Source: RGIG7213 sp045545665 (GTDB taxonomy: Bacteria > Bacillota > Clostridia > Oscillospirales > CAG-272). Taken from it: 64,000 nucleotides of DNA. Both the position numbers and the translations under genes were made by a program. Positions 42,981 through 51,812 of this stretch are shown here, piece by piece. How positions within the stretch are numbered: position 1 is the first letter of the stretch; each line of letters starts with the position of its first letter. The stretch covers positions 65,740 to 129,739 of the forward strand of contig JAZQBL010000046.1 in assembly GCA_045545665.1 (NCBI GenBank), read 5' to 3'. The notes beneath the pieces are model-generated. The model had not been told where the DNA came from and did no database searches. It saw only the letters and a list, made by a program, of their open reading frames with translations.

Positions 42981-45173
42981 TTATATTTTGCCTTTGAATT
43001 TTTTTATTTGTTCGCGCATGAGGTCGTAGTAGAACGTGCCGTGTTCGACTGACGGCTCTATATCCTTTGACTGATCGGGAGATTTTTGCTCTCCGCCCGT
43101 CCACTCGTTCCAGGTCGTGACAAGGACAATTTTTGCTCCGAGTCCGTTTGCGCGCGCAAACTGCTTTTTAAGCGTTGCGCCGCTGTCTCTCAGCTCGCTT
43201 TTGGAGGATGTTTCCCCTCTCGTTGCCGCCGAGCACGTCACAGCCTCGACGACACCGTCAAGCACGGTGTACGTTTGAGGGCTTCTTTCCTCCCAGCTCC
43301 AGAATCTTTCCGATTTTAATTTTCTGTCGTGCAGATCGGATTGCTGTCCGACGTATCCCGTTACCCAGCGCACCGTAAAGCGGTCGTCGTTCCAGGAAGG
43401 ATCGGCTCCGTACTGGTTCGGCGTTGCTCCGTAGCACATAAGCAGCGGCTTTCCGAGATAATGGAAATACATATCCTTATATTTTTCGTTTTCGATAAAC
43501 GAAGAATACACCTGATCGACCTTTTTCTGATGCGCCCCGTTTTTCACGTTTGCTATTCCCGCATGGCCGGGGCCCGTCATTATGGCTATTTTCGGTGCGT
43601 TCGGTATTTCCGACCACACCTTGAACATTTTATACGCCGCTTTTTCTATAATGCGGAACGTTTCCTCCTCTTCGTACGTTTTCTCCGACACGTTCGTGTT
43701 GTTCGACCAGTCAATGAAGACGAAATCGATGTCAGCCTCTGTCAAAAGCTCGGCGTGGTAGCGCAAAAGCTCCTCGTCATCCGCATCGTAATTTCCGTAA
43801 AGAGGCGTGCCCCAAGTGTTTTTCCACCAGGAAGTGTTTGAATTCCACGTGCTGTAGGCGATACCGACGAGTCTTTCCTCGTTCGGCGCTTTTTCGTATT
43901 TACCGAAGCCTGTCGTGTCACATTCTACGTCATCGTAATTGAATATTATTTCATCGTACAAACGGTAATTTTCAGCCATAAGTGCCGTTTTTTCTTCAAT
44001 TTTTTCATCATTCGGCGCAAAGACTGTGTAAAGTCCGCTTTCTTCATTGTAAGACGAGCTGTAACCGAGTATTTTCACGAAGCTGTCGAGGCAGACGTAA
44101 AGCGTTCCGTCCGACTCTTTAAGTGACGTAAACGGATATTTTGTTCCGTTCACGTCCATTTCGGGAACATCCTTTTTCATCGACAGAACAGCGTTTGAGC
44201 GTGCGGCTGTCACGCTGCCGTCTTTTATTTCGCACGTAAAATCAAACACGTCGAGGATGCCCGACACATCAGCGTAAAGCTTTCCTTCAAGCTCGAGCGT
44301 TTTTGCGTGCATAAAGCTTTCTTTGTCCTTGAAAGAATAATTTTTATCTTTCATAAAGGAGTACACCGTTTCACCGGGTGTGAATATCTCTTCTGACGTA
44401 TGTGAAAGCTCAAGCGTTTTTATACTGCATTCGACCTTATTTGTACCCACTCTGAAAAATCCGTGAGTGCGTGAGGTGAAAAGTATTTTTTCTCCGCTGT
44501 AAGAGGTGAGCTTTTCGCCGTCTTTGGAAAGAAGGTCGAAGCCTTCTTTGCTTTTTGATATCTTTATTATTTCGGTATCGTTTATAAAAAGCGTTACAGC
44601 GTCCTTTATACCTTCAAAGCGTACGTCAACGCCTTCGTCGCAGTTAAAAGGAAGACTGTCCGTCACCGTGTATCTGAAGGAATCGCCAGTAAATGCCGTT
44701 ACCGAATTTTTACGGAAGAAAAACCACAGTCCGCTTTCGTTATATCTGTCGGTTGCTTTTTTGCAAAAAACTCCTGCCATAACGGTTTTATCTTCATTCC
44801 TTTTATCGTTTCCCTTTGATGAAAGACGTGCTTTTGCCGTGTACGGCAAAGCTTTGAGCTCCTCGGAAAATCCGAGTACGGAAACGAACGACGGCGAGCC
44901 TGTAAGTCCGTCGGTGTTGTTGCGCCCGAAGGATGATGACAGTGTCAGATACTTGTTTTTTCTCGTTGTTGCCGTCGAATGTTCTGTAAAATCAAAGCTT
45001 CTTTTGAAGTTGTTTTCCGTTTGCAAAAGAAGGTTTTTTATATCGAAGGTTATTTCTTCGGGGTCCTCGTATGCTGTCTGTTCGGTTTCTGACTCGTCGG
45101 GCTGTTTTTCAGCGCATGAGATGCATCCCGTCACAGCGAGGATGCACAGTATAAGGGATAATATCTTTTTCAT
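42981..45173 (-). CDS. Secreted glycoside-hydrolase-like lipoprotein
   Basis: The 730-residue protein has a lipoprotein-type signal (MKKILSLILCILAVTGC), a 250-residue beta-rich region resembling a concanavalin-like domain, a copper-amine-oxidase-N-like segment (near 290-385, FVKILGYSSSYNEESGLYTVF) and a C-terminal module of about 330 residues. That module has VGIAYSTWNSNTSWWKNTWGTPLYG, ADIDFVFIDWSNNTN, IAIMTGPGH, RWVTGYVGQQSDLHD and TTWNEWTGGEQ. The layout resembles GH71/GH99-clan TIM barrels, with Asp in FIDWS and Glu in WNEW as candidate acids; the family name is uncertain. The module is duplicated in the gene before it. Confidence 0.7.
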   Translation of the reverse strand: MKKILSLILCILAVTGCISCAEKQPDESETEQTAYEDPEEITFDIKNLLLQTENNFKRSFDFTEHSTATTRKNKYLTLSSSFGRNNTDGLTGSPSFVSVLGFSEELKALPYTAKARLSSKGNDKRNEDKTVMAGVFCKKATDRYNESGLWFFFRKNSVTAFTGDSFRYTVTDSLPFNCDEGVDVRFEGIKDAVTLFINDTEIIKISKSKEGFDLLSKDGEKLTSYSGEKILFTSRTHGFFRVGTNKVECSIKTLELSHTSEEIFTPGETVYSFMKDKNYSFKDKESFMHAKTLELEGKLYADVSGILDVFDFTCEIKDGSVTAARSNAVLSMKKDVPEMDVNGTKYPFTSLKESDGTLYVCLDSFVKILGYSSSYNEESGLYTVFAPNDEKIEEKTALMAENYRLYDEIIFNYDDVECDTTGFGKYEKAPNEERLVGIAYSTWNSNTSWWKNTWGTPLYGNYDADDEELLRYHAELLTEADIDFVFIDWSNNTNVSEKTYEEEETFRIIEKAAYKMFKVWSEIPNAPKIAIMTGPGHAGIANVKNGAHQKKVDQVYSSFIENEKYKDMYFHYLGKPLLMCYGATPNQYGADPSWNDDRFTVRWVTGYVGQQSDLHDRKLKSERFWSWEERSPQTYTVLDGVVEAVTCSAATRGETSSKSELRDSGATLKKQFARANGLGAKIVLVTTWNEWTGGEQKSPDQSKDIEPSVEHGTFYYDLMREQIKKFKGKI

Positions 45174-46205
45174 TTACTCTGCAATACCTTTGAATTTTTT
45201 TATCTGTTCGCACATGAGGTCGTAGTAGAACGTGCCGTGCGCTTGTGACGGTTCTATATCCTTTGATATTTCGTCGGATATCTGTTCGCCCTTCATCCAC
45301 TCGTTCCACGTTACGATAAGCGCTATTCTTGCGCCGAGGTTGTACGCTCTCTGGAATTGGCGTTTGAACGTTTCGCCGTTGTTTCTCGGTGATACGGGGA
45401 TATAACCTGGGCCGCCTTCTTTGCCCTGTTCTCTCGTTGCGGCGGTTATCGTTACCGACTCGACCGTGCCTTGTGAAACGGTAAAGGTCTGCGCTCCTCT
45501 TTCCTCCCAGCTCCAGAAGCGGTAGCTTCTGCGTGTTTTTTCGTCGTAAAGCTCGCTTTGCTGTCCTACGTAGCCTGTTACCCAGCGTACCGTAAAGCGG
45601 TCGTCGTTCCATTCGGGATCGGGACCGTAGAAGTTCGGCGTTGCGCCGTAGCAAAGCAAAAGCGGCTTGCCCTCGTAATAGAAATACATATCGCGTCTTG
45701 AGGGATTCGTCACGTAATCTCTATATATCTGATTTACTTTTCTATCGTGATCGCCTGAGGCAACACTTTCCGGACCGTTATGTCCCGGACCTGCGAACAG
45801 TGCGATCTTCGGTGCGCCGGGAATATCCTTCCAGACGTCGAAAAGCATATCCGTTGCGACTTCTATCGTGCGGAAGTCGTTTCGTGCCTCGCTCATCGTT
45901 TCGGGGACGTAGCCTGTGTTGTTCGACCAGTCAACGAAAATAAAGTCAACGCCTGCCTTTGCAAGCATTTCGCCGTGACGGCGGATTATTTCCTCGTCGT
46001 CGGAGCGGTACGTACCGTAAAGGGGCTTGCTCCAGGCATTTCTGTCCCAGTTGAGATCGGAACGCATCCACGTTGAGTATGCAATACCGACCATTCTTTC
46101 TTCAAAAGGTGTTTTGGGGTAAACACCGACACCTGTGTTGTCGCAGGGGACGTCGCTTCTGTCCTTGATTATTTTTATGAGTTCTTCGTTCATTACAGTT
46201 ATCAC
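45174..46205 (-). CDS. Glycoside-hydrolase-like protein without signal peptide
   Basis: The 343-residue protein is a paralogue of the C-terminal module of the next gene, matching it along the full length (VGIAYSTWMRSDLNWDRNAWSKPLYG; VDFIFVDWSNNTG; RWVTGYVGQQSELYD; VTWNEWMKGEQ; HGTFYYDLMCEQIKKFKG). It lacks a signal peptide and accessory domains, so it is probably cytoplasmic. Its stop codon abuts the next gene's start. AAAGGTGATAACTGTA precedes the start. A LacI-type operator in the promoter supports sugar-dependent control. Confidence 0.7.
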   Translation of the reverse strand: MITVMNEELIKIIKDRSDVPCDNTGVGVYPKTPFEERMVGIAYSTWMRSDLNWDRNAWSKPLYGTYRSDDEEIIRRHGEMLAKAGVDFIFVDWSNNTGYVPETMSEARNDFRTIEVATDMLFDVWKDIPGAPKIALFAGPGHNGPESVASGDHDRKVNQIYRDYVTNPSRRDMYFYYEGKPLLLCYGATPNFYGPDPEWNDDRFTVRWVTGYVGQQSELYDEKTRRSYRFWSWEERGAQTFTVSQGTVESVTITAATREQGKEGGPGYIPVSPRNNGETFKRQFQRAYNLGARIALIVTWNEWMKGEQISDEISKDIEPSQAHGTFYYDLMCEQIKKFKGIAE

Positions 46206-46258
46206 CTTTCTGTGGAATATTGCAAGCGGCGCTGTGAATATTCCCGATTTGTTGACTC

Positions 46259-46287
46259 ATTATATCACAAACGCTTGCACATTTCAA
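46259..46287 (-). promoter_or_regulatory. Promoter of hydrolase pair with LacI-type operator
   Basis: Minus-strand TTGAAA (46287-46282), 17 bases, TATAAT (46264-46259). The spacer contains CAAACGCTTG (46268-46277), matching the CAA-N-CG-N-TTG core of LacI-family operators (including CcpA-like sites). Repressor binding there would block RNA polymerase. Confidence 0.75.
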
Positions 46288-46454
46288 TAGTATGTAGTAA
46301 AATTATCTAAATTTAATATAAAAACGGTCTGTTTTTTGTGCAAAAACACTATGCGTTGTCTTTGATTTGAAAAGCAGTTTTAAAAATTGCGGGGAATGAC
46401 TTGCTAAAAAAAGAACAAATATTCTTGAGAGTTCGAAAAATTCCGTATTTTGTA

Positions 46455-46483
46455 TTGACAAAATTACAAAAACATGGTATAAT
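46455..46483 (+). promoter_or_regulatory. Promoter of the phage-derived cassette
   Basis: TTGACA (46455-46460), 17 bases, TATAAT (46478-46483). A leader of about 150 bases follows, with ATCCTGC/GCAGGAT (46528-46566) and a GC hairpin GCCGC...GCGGC just before the ribosome binding site. No operator palindrome was noticed; the strong host-type promoter argues against tight lysogenic silencing. Confidence 0.8.
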
Positions 46484-46643
46484 ACGCACACAAGAAAAAC
46501 AGAACGTGCTCTTTACAGTATCCTGCGGTGTGGGATATTTGTGAAAAATACGCTCTGCAGGATTCAAATGCACCCAACAAAAAAAGCGTTTGAGTCCGAT
46601 TGTTTTTGTGCCGCCGCTTTGCGCGGCGAGAAAAGGAGACTTT

Positions 46644-46880
46644 ATGTGCGAATACTGCTTTTCGTCACCTCACGTAAGGGGTTGTCCCGCTGCGGGTGAC
46701 GATGATGAAAAATACCCGAACAAATGTTCTTATTGTGGTGGATTTTTTCCCGAAGATGAGGGCGTCACAATAGGAACAGACTACTACTGTGACAAATGTG
46801 TTGACAATTTCGACCTTGACGACGTTTTGCAGTCTCTCGGACTTGACAGCACGAAGGAGCTTTTACAAGAGCTTTCTTAG
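46644..46880 (+). CDS. Small zinc-ribbon-like protein heading the phage cassette
   Basis: The ATG at 46644 follows AAAAGGAGACTTT. The 78-residue protein has three CxxC pairs (CEYC, CSYC, CDKC) plus Cys near residue 14, in a LIM/zinc-ribbon-like spacing, and a C-terminal acidic helix (LDDVLQSLGLDSTKELLQEL). Function unknown; zinc-dependent protein or nucleic-acid contact is an inference. It is the first gene of the cassette and its TAG stop is in frame with the next coding region. Confidence 0.75.
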   Translation: MCEYCFSSPHVRGCPAAGDDDEKYPNKCSYCGGFFPEDEGVTIGTDYYCDKCVDNFDLDDVLQSLGLDSTKELLQELS

Positions 46881-46895
46881 AAAGGACGGATAAAC

Positions 46896-47231
46896 ACGAA
46901 AAAAGTAACAAACGGAAAGAAATTTTTACTTTCTGCCGAAAGGTACGCCTGCGTTTGCCAGGAGCAGGAAAGGCTTCCGAATCTGGCAGGCTACCTCCGT
47001 TTTATGGATCTTACTCAGGATGAATACAACACCCTTTGCGAAAAGTACCCGAGGCAGTCTCAGCTTATAAGATCCATTTTTGAAGACGAGGCGCTTAATT
47101 CCGGTACGAAAAAGATATCTGCCTCCGTTTTGAATCTTTACCTCAAGAGCCGATTCGGCTACGGAGGAGAGGAAAAGACGGATGAATTCGGAGCCCTTAA
47201 CGTCGTGTGCGACCACGACGACGGCGAATGA
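46896..47231 (+). CDS. Terminase small subunit-like protein, apparent ACG start
   Basis: The coding frame runs from just after the previous TAG (46878) to 47231. The protein segment KKVTNGKKFLLSAERYACVCQEQERLPNLAGYLRF precedes the first ATG (47004), and its composition and lack of stops show it is coding. A ribosome binding site AAAGGACGG ends at 46889, seven bases... six bases before an ACG codon at 46896 that stands where ATG AAA AAA GTA would be expected. So ACG is either a real rare start or a mutated ATG. The rest (FEDEALNSGTKKISASVLNLYLKSRFGYG) fits phage small terminases, which bind DNA and hand it to TerL. Position before TerL supports this. Confidence 0.7.
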   Translation, partial: TKKVTNGKKFLLSAERYACVCQEQERLPNLAGYLRFMDLTQDEYNTLCEKYPRQSQLIRSIFEDEALNSGTKKISASVLNLYLKSRFGYGGEEKTDEFGALNVVCDHDDGE

Positions 47232-48544
47232 AAACTCTTTATCTTAAAGGCGTACCGAACAAAAAACAAGAGCTGTTTTTCTCGTCAAAAGCCAAATATA
47301 CCGCCTACGGCGGTGCAAGAGGAGGAGGAAAAAGCTGGGCTTTGCGGCGAAAGCTCGTTCTCTTATGCCTGAGGTATGCAGGCATAAAATGTCTTATAGT
47401 CAGACGAAGCTTTCCCGAGCTTCAATATAACCACATCCTTCCTTTACGTGCCGAGCTCGGCGGATGCGTCAGATATTCCGAATCGGGAAAATGCTTCAAA
47501 TTTCCGAACGGCTCCGTTTTGAAGCTCGGCTATATGGCGGACGACGGGGACACTTTACAATACCAGGGGCAGGAATACGATATTATCGCTCTTGATGAGG
47601 CAACTCAGCTTACCGAATACAGATTTTCAGCGCTCAAGGCGTGTTTGCGAGGCACGAACGGTTATCCGAAAAGGATGTATCTTTCGTGCAACCCCGGCGG
47701 TATCGGACACGCCTGGGTAAAAAGGCTGTTTATCGACAGGATATACAGAGAAGGCGAAAAAAGCGAGGACTACGCTTTTATCCAGGCGACAGCCTACGAC
47801 AATACCGTGCTTATGGAAAAGGACAGCGAGTACATCGACCGCTTGCGCTCTTTGCCGAAGGACTTGCGACGTGCCTGGCTTGACGGAAGCTGGGACGTTT
47901 TCGAAGGTCAGTTTTTCCCCGAAATAAACGAAAAGACGCACGTTATCGAGCCGTTTGCACTTAAATACGGTATACGCCGCATAGGCGGTCTTGACTACGG
48001 CTTCGATATGCTCGCCTTCGTCGTCCTTGCCGCCGATTTCGACGGAAACGTATACGTCGAGCGTGAATTTTTTATGCCCAACCTCACCTTATCGGAAGCG
48101 GGAGAAAAAATAGCCCGTGTGTGCTCGGGGCTTGATATCGACTACATCTCGGCATCGCCCGACCTTTGGAACAGGCGGCAGGACAGCGGTCTTTCGGGCT
48201 TTGAGATAATGTCGGGAATAAACGGTATGCCGCCGCTTATAAAAGCCGATAACAGACGTATACCCGGCTGGCGTGCCTTGCGTGAGTACTTACTGCCGAA
48301 AGACGGTGTGCCCGCTCTGCGTTTTTTCTCATCCTGCCCCGAAACCGTGCGCTGTCTTTCATCCTTGACTTACGACAAGACGAAAACGGAGGACGCTTCC
48401 GAATCCCCTCACGAGATAACGCATCTGCCCGAGGCTTTGCGCTACGCCGTTATGTCGAGGATACAGCGTGCATCGACCGAGGAGGAAATATACAACGCAA
48501 GAAAAAGGCGTTACGAAAATAAAAACAGCATAGCATACTATTAG
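47228..48544 (+). CDS. Phage terminase large subunit
   Basis: The ATG at 47228 overlaps the small-terminase stop (ATGA). The 438-residue protein has Walker A GGARGGGKSWA near residue 32, Walker B IIALDEATQ near 120, coupling motif SCNPGG, and RNase-H-fold nuclease residues in GGLDYGFD near 255, ASPDLWN near 315 and HLPEALRY near 405. It packages DNA into proheads using ATP. Stop is TAG, which shows TAG is not recoded here. Full length, no damage seen. Confidence 0.95.
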   Translation: MKTLYLKGVPNKKQELFFSSKAKYTAYGGARGGGKSWALRRKLVLLCLRYAGIKCLIVRRSFPELQYNHILPLRAELGGCVRYSESGKCFKFPNGSVLKLGYMADDGDTLQYQGQEYDIIALDEATQLTEYRFSALKACLRGTNGYPKRMYLSCNPGGIGHAWVKRLFIDRIYREGEKSEDYAFIQATAYDNTVLMEKDSEYIDRLRSLPKDLRRAWLDGSWDVFEGQFFPEINEKTHVIEPFALKYGIRRIGGLDYGFDMLAFVVLAADFDGNVYVEREFFMPNLTLSEAGEKIARVCSGLDIDYISASPDLWNRRQDSGLSGFEIMSGINGMPPLIKADNRRIPGWRALREYLLPKDGVPALRFFSSCPETVRCLSSLTYDKTKTEDASESPHEITHLPEALRYAVMSRIQRASTEEEIYNARKRRYENKNSIAYY

Positions 48545-48551
48545 GAGGTAT

Positions 48552-50144
48552 ATGGAAAGTATAACGAAAGCCTGGGAACAGTACGAGGCAGGCGTTGAAT
48601 ACAAAAGGCGAATAGACCTTTATTCAAACGTCAGACGTAACGAAAAATTCTACAGGGGAGAGCAATGGGACGGCGTTAACTCAAACGGTCTGCCCACTCC
48701 CGTATTCAATATTATCAAGCGTATCATTTCATATATGATAAGTACGGCAACGGCTCAGCCCGTCAGCATAAGCTACAGCGACGATTCGCTTACGGTTTTG
48801 GCTGACGAGGAGCTGAAAAAGAAGATATCCGACGGCATCGAGCTTCTTAACAAAAACGTGTCGTACAGACTCGACAAGGACAAAATAGAATCGCTTATAA
48901 GATGTGCGATGCTCGATGCGGCTTTGTCGGGCGACGGTGTATTTTACACCTTCTGGGATGCCGATATAAAGACAGGGCAGCCCTACACGGGCGATATCAG
49001 AACGGTGCTTTGCGACAACACCGATCTGTTCGTTGCAAACGTCAACAGCCGTGATATCCAGATGCAGGACTATGTGATGCTGAGAGGCAGGGACACGGTC
49101 TTTCATCTTAAAAAGGAAGCCGAGGCGTACGGCGTTTCCCGTACGGATATAATGAAGATCACCCCCGACGAGTCGCTCGGCACGGGAGCAGGCGAGCTTT
49201 TCGATATCGAAAGCGAAAACGAGGAAAACGCAACGTTTCTTTTGAAATTCAGCCGTGACGAAAACGGCTTCGTCATCTGGGAAAAAGCGACGAAAAACGT
49301 CGTTATAAGACGCGGAAAGACAAATATGAAAAGATATCCCGTTGCATATTTTTCCTGGGAGAACGTCAAAGGCTCTTTTATAGGCAATTCTCCCGTAACG
49401 TCGCTCATTCCCAATCAGAAATACATAAACAAGGCGTACGCCATGGTCATGAAGCATATGACGGACACCGCGTTTTCAAAGGTCGTTTACGATAAAACGC
49501 TCATACCCGAATGGACAAACGAGGTGGGTGAGGCTGTCGGGGTAAAGGGCGGCGACGTAAGGCAGGCGGCTGTGTCGCTCGGAGTCGGCAATATGCAAAG
49601 CGGCTTTCTTGACGTCATCGCAATGACGATGAGCCACACAAAGGAGCTTATGGGCGCAACGGACGCCGCGCTCGGCGAAGTCGATCCCGACAACACTTCT
49701 GCAATCCTTGCCCTGCAGGAATCCTCAAACATTCCTCTTGAAAACATAAGGCAAAATCTTTATGCGTGCATCGAGGATCTTGCCCTGAATTGGGCTGAGA
49801 TGATATTTGAATATTATCCTGCGGGCAGACTCCTCACCTACACGGAGGAGAACACGGAAAAAAGTGCCGAAATGCCCGATTACGAAATATTCAAAAATTC
49901 CGTGATACGTGCAAGAGTTGACGTCGGCGCAGGCACGAAATATTCGCAGATAGTCGCCGTAAATACGCTTGACAAGCTTTTAGCAGGCGGATTTATCGGA
50001 ATAGAGGATTATCTTGAAAGACTGCCCGACGGCATAATTTCGGACAAGCGCGGACTTGTTGAAAAAATAAGAGAAAAAAATCTGAAAGAAGAGGCGAAAA
50101 AATCGCAAACGGAGGAAATTGCAAATGAAGGAAGTATCTCTTGA
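48552..50144 (+). CDS. Phage portal protein
   Basis: The 530-residue protein begins ITKAWEQYEAGVEYKRRIDLYSNVRRNEKFYRGEQWDGV and contains PTPVFNIIKRIISYMISTATAQPVSI and PDNTSAILALQESSNIPLENIRQNLY, features of portal proteins of siphovirus/P22-type phages. It forms the dodecameric DNA gate. GGAGGTAT precedes the start; it overlaps the next gene by 20 bases. Intact. Confidence 0.88.
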   Translation: MESITKAWEQYEAGVEYKRRIDLYSNVRRNEKFYRGEQWDGVNSNGLPTPVFNIIKRIISYMISTATAQPVSISYSDDSLTVLADEELKKKISDGIELLNKNVSYRLDKDKIESLIRCAMLDAALSGDGVFYTFWDADIKTGQPYTGDIRTVLCDNTDLFVANVNSRDIQMQDYVMLRGRDTVFHLKKEAEAYGVSRTDIMKITPDESLGTGAGELFDIESENEENATFLLKFSRDENGFVIWEKATKNVVIRRGKTNMKRYPVAYFSWENVKGSFIGNSPVTSLIPNQKYINKAYAMVMKHMTDTAFSKVVYDKTLIPEWTNEVGEAVGVKGGDVRQAAVSLGVGNMQSGFLDVIAMTMSHTKELMGATDAALGEVDPDNTSAILALQESSNIPLENIRQNLYACIEDLALNWAEMIFEYYPAGRLLTYTEENTEKSAEMPDYEIFKNSVIRARVDVGAGTKYSQIVAVNTLDKLLAGGFIGIEDYLERLPDGIISDKRGLVEKIREKNLKEEAKKSQTEEIANEGSIS

Positions 50145-50463
50145 CAGATTCAATTCCGAAACGGAGGAGTTTTACCAAAAGCATCCCGACGTCGATCTCG
50201 ACACAGTCGGCAAGGACGTTTGGAAGAGAGTTGAAAACGGTGAAAATCTTTCAAGCGTATATTCGGAAGTGAGCGAAAAGCAAAAAAACATACAGAAGAA
50301 AAATATGCAAAACCGTGCCGCATCCTTCGGAGGGGTAGGCTCTCCTTTAAGACAGACAGGCGTTTACAACAGCCGCGACGTCGAGAAGATGAGCCGTGAA
50401 ACGGTAAGACGGGAATACGACAACATAATTAAAAGTATGAAGTCGAAGGGATTTTTCTCCTGA
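50125..50463 (+). CDS. Putative scaffold-like phage protein
   Basis: The ATG at 50125 follows GGAGGAAATTGCAA and lies inside the portal gene's end. The 112-residue, highly charged, helical protein (EEFYQKHPDVDLDTVGKDVWKRVENGENLSSVYSEVSEKQKNIQKKN) sits between portal and capsid, where scaffolding proteins usually are. It is short for a scaffold, so assignment rests on place and composition only. Confidence 0.6.
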   Translation: MKEVSLDRFNSETEEFYQKHPDVDLDTVGKDVWKRVENGENLSSVYSEVSEKQKNIQKKNMQNRAASFGGVGSPLRQTGVYNSRDVEKMSRETVRREYDNIIKSMKSKGFFS

Positions 50464-50960
50464 TGATATAAAACGAAGAAAATAGCGGTTTAAAAAAGGC
50501 AATTAACTGCCGCCATGACCTGTGCGAAGCACAACTCGCCGCAGGCGGACATCACACGGTGAAGCCGTGCATCACTTACCGCAGGTAAACATCACTTTTT
50601 TGATACGGGTCGTCGAGGGTGCCGACCCCTACATTCAGCCTTCTCCAGTGGGATGAATGATGGATGAGGTGCCGATTCATCATTCATCGGATTTTTTCAA
50701 AACGGCGGGAGCAAGCCCCCGCCCTACATCATACGGGTCGTCGTGGGCGCCGACCCCTACCGATTATCTCTTATCTATTATCTGATTTTTGCCCAGCCAT
50801 ACATCATACGGGTCGCCGAGGACGTCGACCCCTACATTTAGGTTCCCTCCGGGAGGGAGCCTGATCTGAATAATAACAATAAACACACATCATTCAAAAG
50901 CTACACGTCCGGCTGATATCACAGCCGGCATACAAAACAAAAAAAGAAAGGAATTTATTA
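50464..50960. repeat. Repeat-filled insertion in the capsid region
   Basis: These 497 bases contain no gene. In order: a mini-hairpin array with CATCACT spacer (50521-50597), a GGGTCG/CGACCC core (50606-50631), a GATGAATGAT inverted repeat (50652-50689), GGCGGG/CCCGCC (50704-50723), the composite repeat also found at 19226-19343 (here 50734-50835), GGTTCCCTCC/GGGAGGGAGCC (50841-50861) and CCGGCTG/CAGCCGG (50909-50928) near the capsid ribosome binding site. Host-type repeats inside a phage operon imply long residence in this chromosome or reduced pressure on capsid expression. Confidence 0.85.
50521..50597. repeat. Mini-hairpin array, spacer CATCACT
   Basis: TGTGC-GAA-GCACA, CGCC-GCA-GGCG, CACGG-TGAAG-CCGTG and TTACC-GCA-GGTAA follow each other, the last three separated by ACATCAC(T). 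Same plan as the arrays at 2209, 23752 and 60541. Confidence 0.8.
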
Positions 50961-51812
50961 ATGGCAATTACAAATTTTATCCCCACAGTGTGGAGTGAAA
51001 CTCTTTACAGAGAACTTGAAAAAGAATATATAGGCGTAAAAAACTGCTCCAGAGAATTCGAAGGCGACATCAAAAACATGGGTGACACGGTAAGAATACT
51101 CGGTGTAAATCCCATCTCCGTGTTCAACTACACGAAAAACACGGACATTGAAACGCTCACGGAGGTATCCGACAACTCACGCACGCTCACCATCGACAAA
51201 GCGAAAGCATTCAACTTTATCATCGACGATATCGCCTTGGCGCAGGCTGCTCCCAATCTCATGCAGGAAGCAATGAGAGTTGCTGCAAGCGCTCTTTCAA
51301 ACGAAGCGGACAAGTACGTATACTCCCTTTACACGGGCGTTCTTTCCTCCAACACTATCAAGGCATCAGATTTCAAATCAAGCGACGTGCTTGACTTTTT
51401 GCTCACCGTGCAGGAAAAGATGCTTGAAAGAGACGTACCCGGAAACGAAGAGATCATCCTTGAGGTATCCCCTGCCGTTGCTTCAAAAATACTCAAGGCG
51501 AAGATTCTTACGGGAACTTCAAACGAGCAGAGCCTTGACAAGGGCTGTATCGGCTCTTTCCTCGGCTTCAAAATATACGTTTCGACAAACGTACAGAAAT
51601 CAAACGAAAACAGCGTACCCTATTACCAGTGCTATGCAAGAACGAAGCGTGCCATCGCCTTTGCAGAGCAGATAAACGAGGTCGAAGCTTACCGCCCCGA
51701 AAAGCGTTTCGCGGATGCCGTCAAGGGCTTGCACCTTTACGGCGCAAAGATCGTATACCCCTCTGAATTGCTCCTTTTGAGCATCAGTGTCGGAGAAGAA
51801 ACGGCTGAATAA
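50961..51812 (+). CDS. Major capsid protein
   Basis: The 283-residue protein begins MAITNFIPTVWSETLYRELEKEYIGVKNCSREFEGDIKNMGD and contains VRILGVNPISVFNYTKN, EADKYVYSLYTG and EIILEVSPAVASKIL, typical of P22-coat-like/HK97-fold capsid proteins of Clostridia phages. AAAGGAATTTATTA precedes the start. It builds the icosahedral head. Length is on the short side but complete, with no N-terminal protease-cleaved delta domain evident. Confidence 0.85.
   Translation: MAITNFIPTVWSETLYRELEKEYIGVKNCSREFEGDIKNMGDTVRILGVNPISVFNYTKNTDIETLTEVSDNSRTLTIDKAKAFNFIIDDIALAQAAPNLMQEAMRVAASALSNEADKYVYSLYTGVLSSNTIKASDFKSSDVLDFLLTVQEKMLERDVPGNEEIILEVSPAVASKILKAKILTGTSNEQSLDKGCIGSFLGFKIYVSTNVQKSNENSVPYYQCYARTKRAIAFAEQINEVEAYRPEKRFADAVKGLHLYGAKIVYPSELLLLSISVGEETAE

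Noticed and set aside
46878..46896. TAG stop-codon recoding in the phage cassette
   Set aside because: The large terminase itself ends at TAG at the expected place, and other genes read normally; a separate start for the small terminase is simpler.
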